Below, one piece after another: positions 22,799-32,938 of a DNA stretch of 64,000 bases (the first letter of the stretch is position 1; every line of letters begins with the position of its first letter). The notes beneath the pieces were generated by a model that was not told the DNA's origin, searched no databases, and saw only the letters and a program-made list of their open reading frames with translations. Source of the DNA: Phytophthora hibernalis (Eukaryota; Oomycota; Peronosporomycetes; Peronosporales; Peronosporaceae); assembly GCA_012656075.1 (NCBI GenBank), contig JAAKBF010000229.1, positions 434,001 through 498,000 of the forward strand, read 5' to 3'. Made by a program: the position numbers and the translations under genes.

Positions 22799-24578
22799 AC
22801 GGTTGACCCATCCGCAGAAGATTAGGACAAAACACCTCAATACTATGATATCACTTATAATCGTATTTTACCTACAGCAGATGATTTATCCGTACCGTTC
22901 GAGCAACATTTAGGATGATTTTTCTTCGAGCAACACACTAACTATAATACCGAGCACCGATTGCTACAGTGGTGTGTAGATAATTCCGTACGTTTGGAAT
23001 ATATTGAAGCAAATAGAATTGTTTGGGTTTTGGTCGGTATTCATACAGTGGACGCCTGCCAAATATAGATTAATCGACCGACTAACATGCAGCAAGTATG
23101 CCGCGACTTAAACGCGGCATAAATCGCCAGGGACCCAGATCTCGTCTCAATACACTTCCCTACACCTGGAAATATGCCGCGTAGACATCTTAAAGTTTAT
23201 CTTGGAATTTGTAATGATTATGCTGACCTACACTCCGTACTATGTGTCGTTCATTCAGCCGGTCATATATCTTCCGACAGATTGAAAGGGCGCTCACTTT
23301 CGAATCTGCGGTCGGAGGAGAGCCGGGACCGACTTGGTGTTGAGTTGCAACAGACTGCACATACATTACCCATAACCTTTTCTATCACTTAGCTACTCGT
23401 CGTTTTACAACCAATGGTACGTCTGGCTCACTCCCAACTGTACTGGAAACTTCGCTTCATCAAGGATGCCTCCTGCGACGCCGTAAACACGCCGCCGAAC
23501 GTCGCAGACGGCCCGCCGGATGACGCGAGAGATCACTGCAGCGACACAGGCACGGCTACTCCTCCGTGGCTTTCCTCTGTACATGCCGAGCTCCGTTCCA
23601 AGATGGAGACGACCTCGGATCGAACTCCAGCGCCTCCATTGTCGTCTCCTCCATCCAGGCCGCCGATCGCCAGCCTGACGATCCCCTCTCCAGTGCTACT
23701 GGAGTCGCCGCCTCCGGCTCTGGTGCGTCTGTCTCGAAGCAGGGATCTTCGCCAACGCCTACATGGACTAAGCTCTCGTCGAGACACCGCCGCTCCATAA
23801 TCACGCCCACTCTCGATGCATCCGCGTGCCGAACGGCGCGTCAACCCCTGTCGTCGTCAAGATCAACTACATTCCATAGAGCCGACGAGGAAGCTTAGGA
23901 CGAGAGCCAGAATTTGGTGATGGTAACGCAGCTTGGGCGGCCGTCCCCGTCCGCTGTGACTCCGTATGTGGTAGAAGCGCCTGAAGCGACTCAGAAGATG
24001 GAGGAACGCCGGACTGTTCGCATGTACAAGTCAGACGTCACAATTGGAAGAGTAGAAGTAGACAGAAGTGCACCTCGTCAAACTAGTCGTGTTTAGGAAG
24101 TCGAAGTCCTTGTAAAAGACCATCTACGCCGCATCGCACCGCGGAGCTGGACTTCGAGTCGTCAAGTAGTGGCGACTGCGCATCGCGACCTTCCATGCGT
24201 CTTCCACGAGCAAGTGATACACCTCGCAACGGACCTCTCTCAGTGCCTGGTCGTGGCCGAAGAAGGCCTCCGTCAGTATCAGCACCGCATTCAAATCCTC
24301 CTCCATCGCCGGAGCTGCTTGTCTCCGACGCGCGCGAAATCATACGTGAGGAAAAATTCGAACGGGTGCACCTTCAAGCGACGGAAGCTCTGCCCGGTGC
24401 GAAGAGAGGATACATTTTCAAATGTCACCCACCTCCTATTTTGAATCACCTGATTCGGAGCAGTATCGTCGAACACAGAAAGCAGTTGTACGGCATTTGC
24501 GGCGTAGATTCGAGCGACAAGTCAACGTATATCTTCTTAAACACCGTATTATCTGCTGCAAGTAAGTCAGTCGTTTAA
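22799..24578 (+). pseudogene. Decayed ORF of an unrecognised repeat family
   Basis: One frame can be followed from 22799 to 23800 despite stops near 22823, 22915 and 23066: it reads NTEHRLLQWCVDNSVRLEYI, EANRIVWVLVGIHTVDACQI and PRRHLKVYLGICNDYADLHS. After that the sequence is Ser/Pro-rich. A later frame (24195-24578) contains DAREIIREEKFERVHLQATE and ALPGAKRGYIFKC and ends at 24578. The protein family is not recognised. A diverged inverted copy of the 22810-22945 part lies at 24990-25110, which argues for a repeated element and against a single-copy host gene. Confidence 0.45.
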
Positions 24579-24599
24579 TCTATATTTGGCGGTCGTCCA

Positions 24600-25830
24600 G
24601 TGTACATGTAGGTGTAGTAAGAATATGCTTGCATTGCCGACTTATATTCTCACTTTTATGCAAGACTACGCACCAAATCTAAAATCGCATCAGTCACGGA
24701 AACTTATTCATGCAATTTGAACGAAATATTTCTTGCAGCTATCTTGGCCAACAAAATTTAAGGAAATTACTACGCCCGGTGGCCTATGAACACACAGGTG
24801 AGAAAGCTACACGCATTAAGAGGGGTTTCGTTTGAGTAAGTATGTAGGCATGATTGGCATAGTTACAAGTAGCAACCGTTTAATTAGAAGCGAAGTGATG
24901 ATAGATCGATGAATTTTGGATTCCTTCAACCAACATTTTGCTAATACTTCGAAGTACAGCTTATTTTTCGCCTTCATTACTGTTTTACAGAAGTGTGTTG
25001 CTCTAAGAAAAATCAAAAATGTTGCTGGAACGGCCTGGATAAATCATCTGCTGCTGGTAAAATACGATTATAAATCATAAAGGTGTTTTGTCCAAATCTT
25101 CTGCGCAAATATTATAATATTTTTCCCGGATATTAAATTTAGCAGGCATTTAAATCTCATTAATTAAGTATTCATATCGTATCGGAAAGGTATTAGAAAT
25201 TCAAGGATTCAGACCTCGAAGGTGAAGCTTGAACGACGAACTTGGTGGTAGGAGTGTTTCGTAGGATTTCTTCAACACTTCTTCAACCCAACATGCCATT
25301 ATGTTAGTATGGTTCGCATCAGCATTCCTAATCAAAGCAATCCGTACCAACAGTGGAGTACATGTAGTCCGCTTCGAAACTAAGTTTGCTGAGCTCAAAG
25401 TAAAATCCCGAGCTGTTCCGTGCGAAGTCGCGGCTTTGTCAGTACATGTACTCGTTTCCTCATTTTTCAGCTCATTCCGTTACATATAAAGCCAGACTTG
25501 CAACACCCGTCAATCGGACAATGACCCATGTCCACTGCAGCCTCCGTCACAACTGAATCCCAGCACGAACATATCGAAAAGTGGTCCCAGCAAGAGAAAG
25601 CCAAGCAAAAGAAGGCGGTTACGGGGACCGTGCACAGAGGCGATCTCCACAAGAGTCGTCCTTTTGGTATGAGGTTGTTTTCCCGAGAAACGCCTGCAGT
25701 CATGGTGCTATCACTCAGTTTGCTGCGAAATTTACGGTGCTTTCGCCGTCTTGCATGCTTTGATGCTTGCTGCACTTCGGTTATGGCAGCTCTGCTTGAA
25801 GTGACGTTAATCTCTCCTGGTGGTGGGAGT
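24600..25830. other. No gene recognised; inverted repeat copy inside
   Basis: AT-rich sequence. 24990-25110 is an inverted, diverged copy of 22810-22945 (shared words include GGACAAAACACCT, ATAATCGTATTTTACC and CAGCAGATGATTTATCC on the opposite strand). 24850-24885 resembles 29381-29405 (a GATTGG...ACAA-TAGC-ACCGTTTAA pattern). The 25500-25830 part may be the frameshifted 3' end of the next gene. Confidence 0.5.
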
Positions 25831-25831
25831 C

Positions 25832-27123
25832 TCAACACTGGAGGATTTGGTGGGAAAGTTGTTGCGGATGCTGAAGCTTCGCACGTCTCCTTTTGTTTTT
25901 GCCTCCCTTGGAAGCTTTGGTGGCCTTACCGTCCGCCGCAAACGTCGACAAAGCTTGAATGAGGCCAGCCATATTTTTAGCCAACACTTCTGGATCATCG
26001 TTGCATTCCGCCCAGCTCTCACCATCGTCTTCAGCCTCGTTCTCATCTGTGCGTGCGACCGGTGCATTGTTCGCCGTAGCTGCTGAGATATTGGACACTT
26101 TGATGACACCGGCTGGTAGATCGGACTCCTTATCAGTATGGTGGATTAAAGGCAACAGTTCCTTCAAGTGAGGACGAGCCGGATACTCCTGTCGGGGTGC
26201 AAGTGGCGCTCGGTCAGGCTTCGTGAATGAAGATGGACTGCTGTTGCTCGCCTGTGGGGGTTCTGCTTGGTATCTTCTTGGCGAACGGGAGCGACGTAAA
26301 GCCGGAGGAAATTCGACTCCCAGTTGTCTGATACGTCTCGTGAAGCCAATAGACTCGATTTCTGCTCTCGACGGCGCCCGTAATGTGGTGGAGCACCTTT
26401 GCCGAACAATCTGGTCTCATTACCCCCGCAATCGGGTTTGATGCTTAGCAGAGGCAGTGGCGGGTTAATTTTCTTGGGATTTTTAATAGGCCCCGCGGGC
26501 AGTAGAGGCCTCTTGAACGCGAAGCGGCTTTATCTGTAGCTGGTTCTGCGGTGCTGAAGATGGCGTCCGCTCTTCCTTTGACCCCCGAGACATCATCTTC
26601 TGTCCCTCCTGCTCTTCGTCTGAGTCATCGTCAAAAGATGCCAAAACCACTGATGCAATGCATGGCTTGCGAGCCACATTCGAAGCCATAGCTGCTGCGA
26701 CGATCCTTATTCTGCGTTCGCGCCCTGAAGCAGCAATTGCAGCATGCCCTTCTTTCAAGGATACTGTCCTTGGCAAAGGTTTGGGACTTTTCTGCATTTT
26801 TGCCTCACGAGGTTGCTTCGGCTTGGTCTTCCGATGTTGGCGATGATCCTTCGGCAAGCCTTCAACCTTCCGAGGTTGCTTGATTGGGTACTCCACAGGT
26901 TTTTCGATCGGTTTGTCTTGCGATAGTCTAGAGTCTATGGGATACTGTGTTTCAGTCGGGTTGTTTGAGTGGGACAAAGCATTCTGGTGCTTTCGTTTGA
27001 CATTAACTTTCCCCACTGTATTTCGACAGGCTCGTGTCGCGAGTTCATCGTCGAAGTCAGCAGTCCCCATCCGCAAATGGCATCCACGTCTTCGAGAATT
27101 TCATCTTCTGAGTCGCTCGCCAT
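25832..27123 (-). pseudogene. Unrecognised gene with several frameshifts
   Basis: The minus-strand ATG at 27123 opens MASDSEDEILEDVDAICGW. Within about 25 codons the coding-like sequence moves to another frame (DFDDELATRACRNTVGKVNV, stop at 26483). It then moves to a third frame (LPAGPIKNPKKINPPLPLLS) and finally to one ending at 25832 (ESWAECNDDPEVLAKNMAGL). The protein is rich in Lys, Arg, Ser and Pro with an acidic N-terminus and a basic tail (ASKGGKNKRRRAK), suggesting a nuclear or nucleic-acid-binding protein. No family is recognised. It could be a host gene disrupted by sequence errors or a decayed gene. Confidence 0.45.
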
Positions 27124-27368
27124 TGCAAAAGCTGGTGAGCGATGTCGAGGATATTCTTGCAGCCTTCGCCATCAAGCGACACCCTTCCGAGCTTGTGAGG
27201 CTTAGCTACAAATAGCGGCCATCAAGACCACGCACGAACAAATGCTGTTAAACCAGACTAAAGCACACACATATTAATAATCAGTGGCTTGTCTTGACAA
27301 GGTCAGTGCTTTCGCTAAGGAAATAGATAAACGAGCAGCAATCGTCTCGTACTTGTCCACTTGGACGG

Positions 27369-28511
27369 TCAGCTGGAACCTCTGTCCGCGACGTGCGATT
27401 CCAGCTCCGTCTCAGCTTCGTTGCTGTTGTCGGTCACAGGGGTAGCAGTGTCTTCCGAGTCACTCGAAGGCTCAAGTATTGGACTTCGAGTGTCCATGAC
27501 ATCGGCATCAATGATCTCAAAACTAGCAGCCTTCTCCCTCGAGCTAAACGGCCGCAGCAGCCCGTCGCGAGTCTGCGCGCCGACGAACCAGCGGCGATGG
27601 CGCAGACTCTGCAGCTCTCCGTCCCACCCGAGATCGAACTGGAACCAGCGCTTGAACTGCAGCGCGCGGCGGCGCGTGAGCTTCAGTCCGCTCGTGCTGG
27701 CGTACAGCACATCCCCGGGCTTGTCGTAGTCCTCCATCTCCACACGCACGCAGTTGTACGCCGAGACGCGCACGTCCAGCCTCAGCGCCGTGGGTCTCTG
27801 TCTGAAGGCCCAGTCCTTCTCCGTCGGGTCATCCTGCACCAAGAACAGTTGGTCTCCGAACCTCTTGGCGAACTTGCCGGAGCCTCGAAGTCTCAGATAA
27901 ACTCTCTTCCCTGCCAGCTCTCCCAGTTTCATGTTCCTGTCCTTGGCCTCTCTCCGGATCTCCACGAGCTGCAGCTCCAGTCGCTCCAGCGCCTGCACCG
28001 ACTTGGCCGACGTCGTCAGGAACGGCACCTTGGTCTCCGCCCGGGACAGCAGCTGCTTGGACCAGCCCACGCCCGTGGTGCACCACAGCGCTACGTGCTC
28101 GCAGTTGAGCGATAGGATGCTAAAGTGGCCCTGGCCCAGGCCCAGCAGGAATCGGCATCGCGCGAGCACCACGGGCGGCGCATCGGCGTGTGTGCGGTGC
28201 ACTTCGCCCAGTAAGGAGCTGGCCTCGGCCACGAGCGACGAGTTGTACTGCACGCGGCGCATGTCCCGCAGCGGCCGCGCGTTCAAGAATTCGCTGAGAC
28301 TCGTGAGCTGGAACTTGGAGTCTGCATGCGACGCGCGCAGGCCAGACTTGCGGGACCAGACGTGGGCCACTGAGATGGCGTCGGCGCTGCAGGCGGCCGA
28401 GAAGACGATGCCGTGGTGCGTGTAGCGGAATGGCCAGCGACTCGTGTCCCAGATGCAAATGTGGTCGCCCGGCCGCAGCCTCGCCACGTCCTGCACCTCG
28501 CACGTGTTCAT
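27369..28511 (-). CDS. LRAT-domain (NlpC/P60-type) protein
   Basis: Intact single-exon gene, 380 residues, starting at the ATG at 28511 (MNTCEVQDVARLRPGDHICI). Residues about 14-140 form an LRAT/H-rev107-like domain: LRPGDHICIWD, a first catalytic His in RYTHHGIVFSAACSADAI, and the catalytic Cys in SLNCEHVALWC. LRAT-type enzymes are papain-fold acyltransferases or phospholipases that transfer acyl groups through a Cys thioester. The C-terminal 200 residues form no known domain but look structured (RVYLRLRGSGKFAKRFGDQL), ending in an acidic Ser-rich tail. There are no signal peptide or membrane segments. Codons are strongly GC3-biased, unlike neighbouring repeats. The substrate is unknown. Confidence 0.85.
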   Translation of the reverse strand: MNTCEVQDVARLRPGDHICIWDTSRWPFRYTHHGIVFSAACSADAISVAHVWSRKSGLRASHADSKFQLTSLSEFLNARPLRDMRRVQYNSSLVAEASSLLGEVHRTHADAPPVVLARCRFLLGLGQGHFSILSLNCEHVALWCTTGVGWSKQLLSRAETKVPFLTTSAKSVQALERLELQLVEIRREAKDRNMKLGELAGKRVYLRLRGSGKFAKRFGDQLFLVQDDPTEKDWAFRQRPTALRLDVRVSAYNCVRVEMEDYDKPGDVLYASTSGLKLTRRRALQFKRWFQFDLGWDGELQSLRHRRWFVGAQTRDGLLRPFSSREKAASFEIIDADVMDTRSPILEPSSDSEDTATPVTDNSNEAETELESHVADRGSS

Positions 28512-28998
28512 TCCAGAGAAGGTTGGGGAATGGCTTGTTCGTCTACGAGTCGCACTTGGCCAAGTGGTCTCTTTGGAACGACTCCTTGAGGTCTCACTGT
28601 TGTTAATTGTATGTTGGCTGTTCCTCTGCCTCAAAAGGCAAGAGACGGGCAAATCAAATTATGGCGCGGTACGTTATTCTGGCTGACCACGACTTGATTG
28701 CTTCGTGATGGGGTCTGACTCAAGCAGATGGCGATTGAATGATATTAATAATATTCCTTGCAGCTCATGGCACACGAAGTGATGTGGACTCCGATGAATC
28801 GGCGAAAGCTTAACAGAGCGGCAAGCAAGAATTTCGTTGTCGTCTGACAAACAATTGGTGAGAGTGGTGTCGCCGTCTACATAAAATTCTATTTATTTTA
28901 ACGAAGCCGCGACTTCGCACTGAACAGCTCTACTTTGAGCTCAGCAAACTAAGTTTCAAAGTGAGTGTTTATAGAAAAATGGTTGGGTTGTGTAAAAT
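28512..28998. other. Upstream region of the LRAT gene, no gene
   Basis: Non-coding sequence between the LRAT start codon and a copia fragment. The minus frame stays open for 47 codons upstream of the chosen ATG but has no other ATG. No clear promoter element was identified. Confidence 0.5.
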
Positions 28999-29395
28999 TC
29001 ACTCATATTCATGTGCCATCGCAGCTGCAACACACTCTGCCTCCATAGTGGAGAGAGCAACTGATGTCTGCTTCTTCGAAGCCCACGCGATAACCATTCC
29101 GTTTAGTACAAGCAGTGCTCCCGAAACTGAATTCGCGTCCGCAGTATCTCCTGCCCAGTCAGCATCGCTGTACATGGTGACTTCCCATTTGACAGTGATG
29201 TCTTGACCATATTTGAAGAATAGGCCGAACTCAGTTGTGCCCCGCAAGTAGCGAAGCACGCGCTTCACACCTTACCAATGGCTTTGCTGAGGGCGTGCAA
29301 CATAGCGGGCCAAATAGTTGACGGCCGACGTAATATCAGGACGCGTTTTCGGCTGCGTAAATACGCCGGAATGCTTGGATTGGCTACAAATAGCT
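28999..29395 (-). pseudogene. Copia RT tail and RNase H fragment
   Basis: Ty1/copia-type C-terminal pol. From about 29345: TRPDITSAVNYLARYVARPQ, an in-frame TAA, then VKRVLRYLRGTTEFGLFFKY. Next come the RNase H signatures MYSDADWAGDTADANSVSGA and SKKQTSVALSTMEAECVAAA, giving the D-E part of the active site. The fragment stops at 28999 just after the catalytic Glu, so the last RNase H motif is absent. It sits directly beside an LTR-like repeat in the same orientation without the upstream gag and RT sequence, so it is an internally deleted copy or an unrelated fragment next to a solo LTR. Confidence 0.85.
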
Positions 29396-29423
29396 ACCGT
29401 TTAACTAGGTACGTTGTTTAGTC

Positions 29424-30062
29424 TGGGAGATGAATATTAGGCGTTGCGTTGGCATTGATGGAATTTTTTCACCCCGCTATTTATTGGTATTCACGAAAGC
29501 TCGCGTACTCGAAGCTCTCGTCGCAGTGCATGGTGTCGAGTCCACAGTGCATAGGCTCACATATTCCCTGCGCCGATATTAAATTTGCGCACGCAATCGT
29601 ACTCAACCTGCGCACACTACACTTCATCTATGTACTCACTCATTAACACTCAACCTACTCGACGGCTCACACAACGTTACACTCAACCGGCAACACAGAA
29701 CTTGTCTTCAGGCTCGCTCGTTCACACTCAACAAACCCATCGAACTCACACATTACACTCAAACTCAACGGGCTCACACACTACACTCTACACACTGAAT
29801 ATACCTTCAGTCATCAAGCTCGCTAGTTCACACTAAACATTGAACCTGTCGAGTCGACTCAACGGGCTCAAACACTACACTCTACACACTGAATATACCT
29901 TCAGTCCAACAAGCTCGCTCGTTCACACTCAACACATTGAGCGACAGTGTCGGCTCATAAGCTCACTTGACTAAATTCACTTTGTTGACCACGCAAAATA
30001 TGTGTTGACCACACACTCATGTTGCACGAACGTTGACCCAGTTGACTTCTACCTATCTCCCA
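29424..30062 (-). repeat. LTR-like repeat, copy 1 (639 bp)
   Basis: Terminates in short inverted repeats (TGGGAGAT...ATCTCCCA), as LTRs do, and on the minus strand carries an AATAAA near its 3' part. An inverted copy lies at 57659-58191. Copy 1 is about 106 bp longer, mostly because of a 94-bp-period duplication at 29766-29930 (CTACACTCTACACACTGAAT occurs twice). Similarity with copy 2 continues about 20 bp past the end (GTACGTTGTTTAGTC), so the true element edge may lie slightly outside. Confidence 0.75.
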
Positions 30063-30071
30063 GTATTAATA

Positions 30072-31808
30072 CAGACAACGACGGATAAATCCGACCGACC
30101 AAAAAATCCGACATTTAGTGGGTAATAACCAGGCTCCCATAGTAAACTCATCGCGGGTTTTATCCAATCAGCTTAACATAATCCACTTTTACACCAATTA
30201 CCAAAAAAATGAATGGCTCCTGTTAAAATCTCTTCCCGCAAAGCTAAAACAAGGCTCATTTTGCACTATGATACGCGCCGAGCGCAGCTTCACTATTAAA
30301 AAGAAGCGACAAGCGTTAAGCGTAGTGGAGCAGCACGGCGTGCGGGAGGCTTCGGAGCAGCTCGGCATCGCTCGCGGCACCCTCTACGATTGGAAGAAAC
30401 AAGCCGACGGCATTTTTAGCTTCAAGGGCAGCGCTATGTCGAAGACGCTCAAAGGACAGGGGCGCAAAGAACTTTTTCCTGGCGTCCCTGACCTAGTCAC
30501 TTACATGAAAGATGTGAGGCGGAGTGAAGCGGTGCGTGTTATACTTCGTATTTGTATACTAATGAAACTAACTAACATTTTCATCTTAAATGTACAGGTG
30601 TTGTCTACTTTTGGCATGATAGAGTTCATGCACAAGCTCTATCCAGACTGGATGAAGGCATACCCCTCTGGGAAGGAAAGCGGCAAGCTCGCACTCGAGC
30701 GTATGGTCCAGCGCATTGCCAATCGGTAACAGCATGTATGTAAATTTGCAAAATATTGTGTATTATGAAAATTTTACCATTAACTTCATGTTTTATTTTG
30801 AATAAAGGTACGGATTTTCCTCGCAAAAGCCGCAGACTGCCAAAAAGACGACGGAAGAGCTGGAGGAGACCTGGGCACGCTTCGCTATCGATTTTGGGAC
30901 AAGTACAAGGATTTTGAAGGCGGTGGCATACTAAACGTCGATGAAACAGCGATCATGTTTGATATGCCACCAACCAAGTCCTGGGTAGGGAATGGGCGAA
31001 AGGATGCAGCGCGAACTCTGGGGGCAAACAAGCACGCAGGTCGCATGACTGCTGTGCTCACTGTACGCGATGACGGTAAATATTGTGATTTATTTGATAT
31101 TTTATTGATAATTTTCCCATATTTAATTTTTTGATATTTTCAGGTCGCAAAATGCCGATTCTTTTCATCATCCGAGGTGTTCCAGGGGCAGGATTGAACA
31201 AGATGAATTGGGGCAGTATCCGGACGGACACTTCTACGCTGTGCAAGAAAACGCTTGGATGGATGCGAGGGTTGGAAACTTTACGTTGAAAAATTACTAA
31301 AATTTGAAATAGATGGCCCCGCTGTTCTTCTTCTTGACAACTTTGAGTGTCATGTGTCAGAAGAAGGACAGCGGATTGTAGCGGAGGAGGCAAATGCTAC
31401 TGCGGTCCCATTGCCACCAAACAGTACAGCGGTTTGTCAACCGCTTGATGTCGGTGTCATGGGACCTCTAAAAGCTAAACTTCGTAACAGTACTGGCAGA
31501 CGCACAGGTGGTACCGCTAAGGAAAAACGCCTCCGCGCTATAAAGTCTACGATTGCCGCGTGGAAGGCCATCAAAAAGAAAACAGTTATCCGTAGCTTCA
31601 AGAAAGCAATTCCCCACCATCCCGAGATAACAGTTTAATCGAAAGATTCTTTTCTACCCAACTATACGGTTATTGATTTGTTTTTGTGCTTGCACCTATA
31701 ATTTCAGCCAATAATACGCTTTTTAAAAACCGTCGGAATTTTTTTGTCTGGATCCGTACACTATGGAGGATACCGCTAAGTCATGTCGGATTTATCCGTC
31801 GTTGTCTG
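30072..31808 (+). mobile_element. pogo-like DNA transposon with perfect 24-bp TIRs
   Basis: A 1,737-bp element. The left end at 30072 starts CAGACAACGACGG; the right end at 31785-31808 is its exact inverse over 24 bp. TA dinucleotides flank it at 30070-30071 and 31809-31810, the target duplication of the Tc1/mariner-pogo superfamily. It encodes a CENP-B/DDE_1-type transposase in the + direction. It inserted just beyond the end of the 29424-30062 repeat. The perfect TIRs point to a recent copy, yet the gene has frameshifts. Confidence 0.93.
30268..31638 (+). pseudogene. pogo-like (DDE_1) transposase with three introns
   Basis: Cut-and-paste transposase. The ATG at 30268 opens MIRAERSFTIKKKRQALSVV; a helix-turn-helix follows (ASEQLGIARGTLYDWKKQ). 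Predicted introns are 30532-30597, 30726-30807 and 31076-31143 (GT...AG). The catalytic Asp residues are seen in GGGILNVDETAIMFDMPPTK, AVLLLDNFECHVSEEG and AVCQPLDVGVMGPLKAKLR, a DDD triad typical of pogo/CENP-B-like enzymes. Frameshifts occur in exon 3 near 30890 and in exon 4 near 31190 and 31260, so the copy is not functional as read. The stop is at 31636-31638. Confidence 0.85.
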
Positions 31809-31906
31809 TAGTCATATATCGAAGCTGGATATAGAATCCAGAGAACTTCTGAGTAATGCCTCCCCACTGCTGAATTGTGTGATTTTAAAGGTTGTTGTTA
31901 AAGGTA

Positions 31907-32106
31907 CAGGTGAAAAGTGTAATTAGTCTGGGTTCACAATTAATCTGGATACATATTTAGTATGGTCCAGGCTAATACCAACCGAGGTCAGACCAAGTGC
32001 GCGTCCATACATTTAGTATGGATTAAGCGCACTGACACCGACGAGTTCCTCTTCCTGAGATTGCCAGCGTATTTAGTCTGGTCTAGACTAATTACACTTT
32101 TCACTG
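31907..32106. mobile_element. 200-bp MITE with TA flanks
   Basis: Terminal inverted repeats CAG(G)TGAAAAGTGTAATTAG at 31907 and its inverse CTAATTACACTTTTCACTG ending at 32106, with one extra G on the left. It is flanked by TA at 31905-31906 and 32107-32108. There is no coding capacity, and internal ATTTAGTATGG/CCATAC words can fold back. Size, TIRs and TA duplication fit a mariner-type MITE. Confidence 0.85.
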
Positions 32107-32162
32107 TACCGAGCAGTTCGTACTTAAGCGAGACTTAGGGTACAAATCCCATGTGTCAATAG

Positions 32163-32450
32163 AGAACTGCAGTTTATGGAGCTATTGAAGGTCTGGAGCT
32201 ATTTTTGATTTTGATATAACATGATCGTCCAGACGACTTATTTGAAGTATACTTTTGGAGCATCTACGACGGATACAAAAATCAACATGTCGCGAAATAG
32301 CGCCTTGGAGCAACAGGGGGCCTCGAAAACTCCATGAAGCTAGCTTTTGGAGCTAAAGGGTTACAAAGCGGTTATGGTTTACTGTTGTTGTCGGCTTAAG
32401 TACAGGATTTGAGTCTAAAACCACAGAATAACTCCTGAAACTACAGTTCT
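32163..32450. repeat. Possible MITE with imperfect TIRs
   Basis: Ends AGAACTGCAGTTTATGGAGC (32163) and, inverted, AGAACTGTAGTTTCAGGAGT (ending 32450) match at about 16 of 20 positions. The interior is non-coding. No target duplication is evident. Confidence 0.5.
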
Positions 32451-32609
32451 CAAATAGTGTCTTTGGTAGTTAGAGGTACAGACGGTACCGAGCACGATGA
32501 CTGCAGATACAGGCGCAGGTAATTAATGGTAATCTATTCAGGAAAGTTTTCATAAATTTAGCGTTTGTAGACATTTCACTGGCTGGTTCTCTCGCCCCGC
32601 GCGTTGGAA

Positions 32610-32687
32610 GTTGCGTGAATGTTATCCTTGCTCGGAGGTCAATCAGATGTTGCGTGAGTGTCATCCTTGCTCGGCGGTCAATCGGTC
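32610..32687. repeat. 39-bp tandem repeat, two copies
   Basis: GTTGCGTGAATGTTATCCTT... at 32610 and GTTGCGTGAGTGTCATCCTT... at 32649, differing at a few positions. Non-coding context between a MITE-like repeat and the MULE. Confidence 0.85.
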
Positions 32688-32938
32688 GGTTGTTCGAATG
32701 TACAGATAACATAGCGATGTTGCCCTGTTGCTGCAGTTCGCTATCACGTCGTAAGTTTGCCATGTCGGTGACAGATCAGACAGCTAGAATTGACACCCAA
32801 CCCATACAGATACCCGCTATGGTTCTCACTTTGACGCTTAATTCGTACAGTCAAAGAATATTGCTGCAACTCATAGGTGTATTAATCCTCTTAGAAGCTA
32901 TCGGATCAGTTACGTAGCGATCTGTGCATGTTAGCACC

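Noticed and set aside
27393..28115. Long plus-strand open frames opposite the LRAT gene
   Set aside because: They are antisense shadows of a GC3-rich gene and show no motif; the minus strand carries the LRAT signatures.
29424..30062. LTR-like repeat interpreted as a TIR DNA transposon (CTGGGAGAT...ATCTCCCAG)
   Set aside because: Short inverted ends with TG...CA, an AATAAA and LTR-typical length fit an LTR better; uncertainty remains because similarity runs past the ends.
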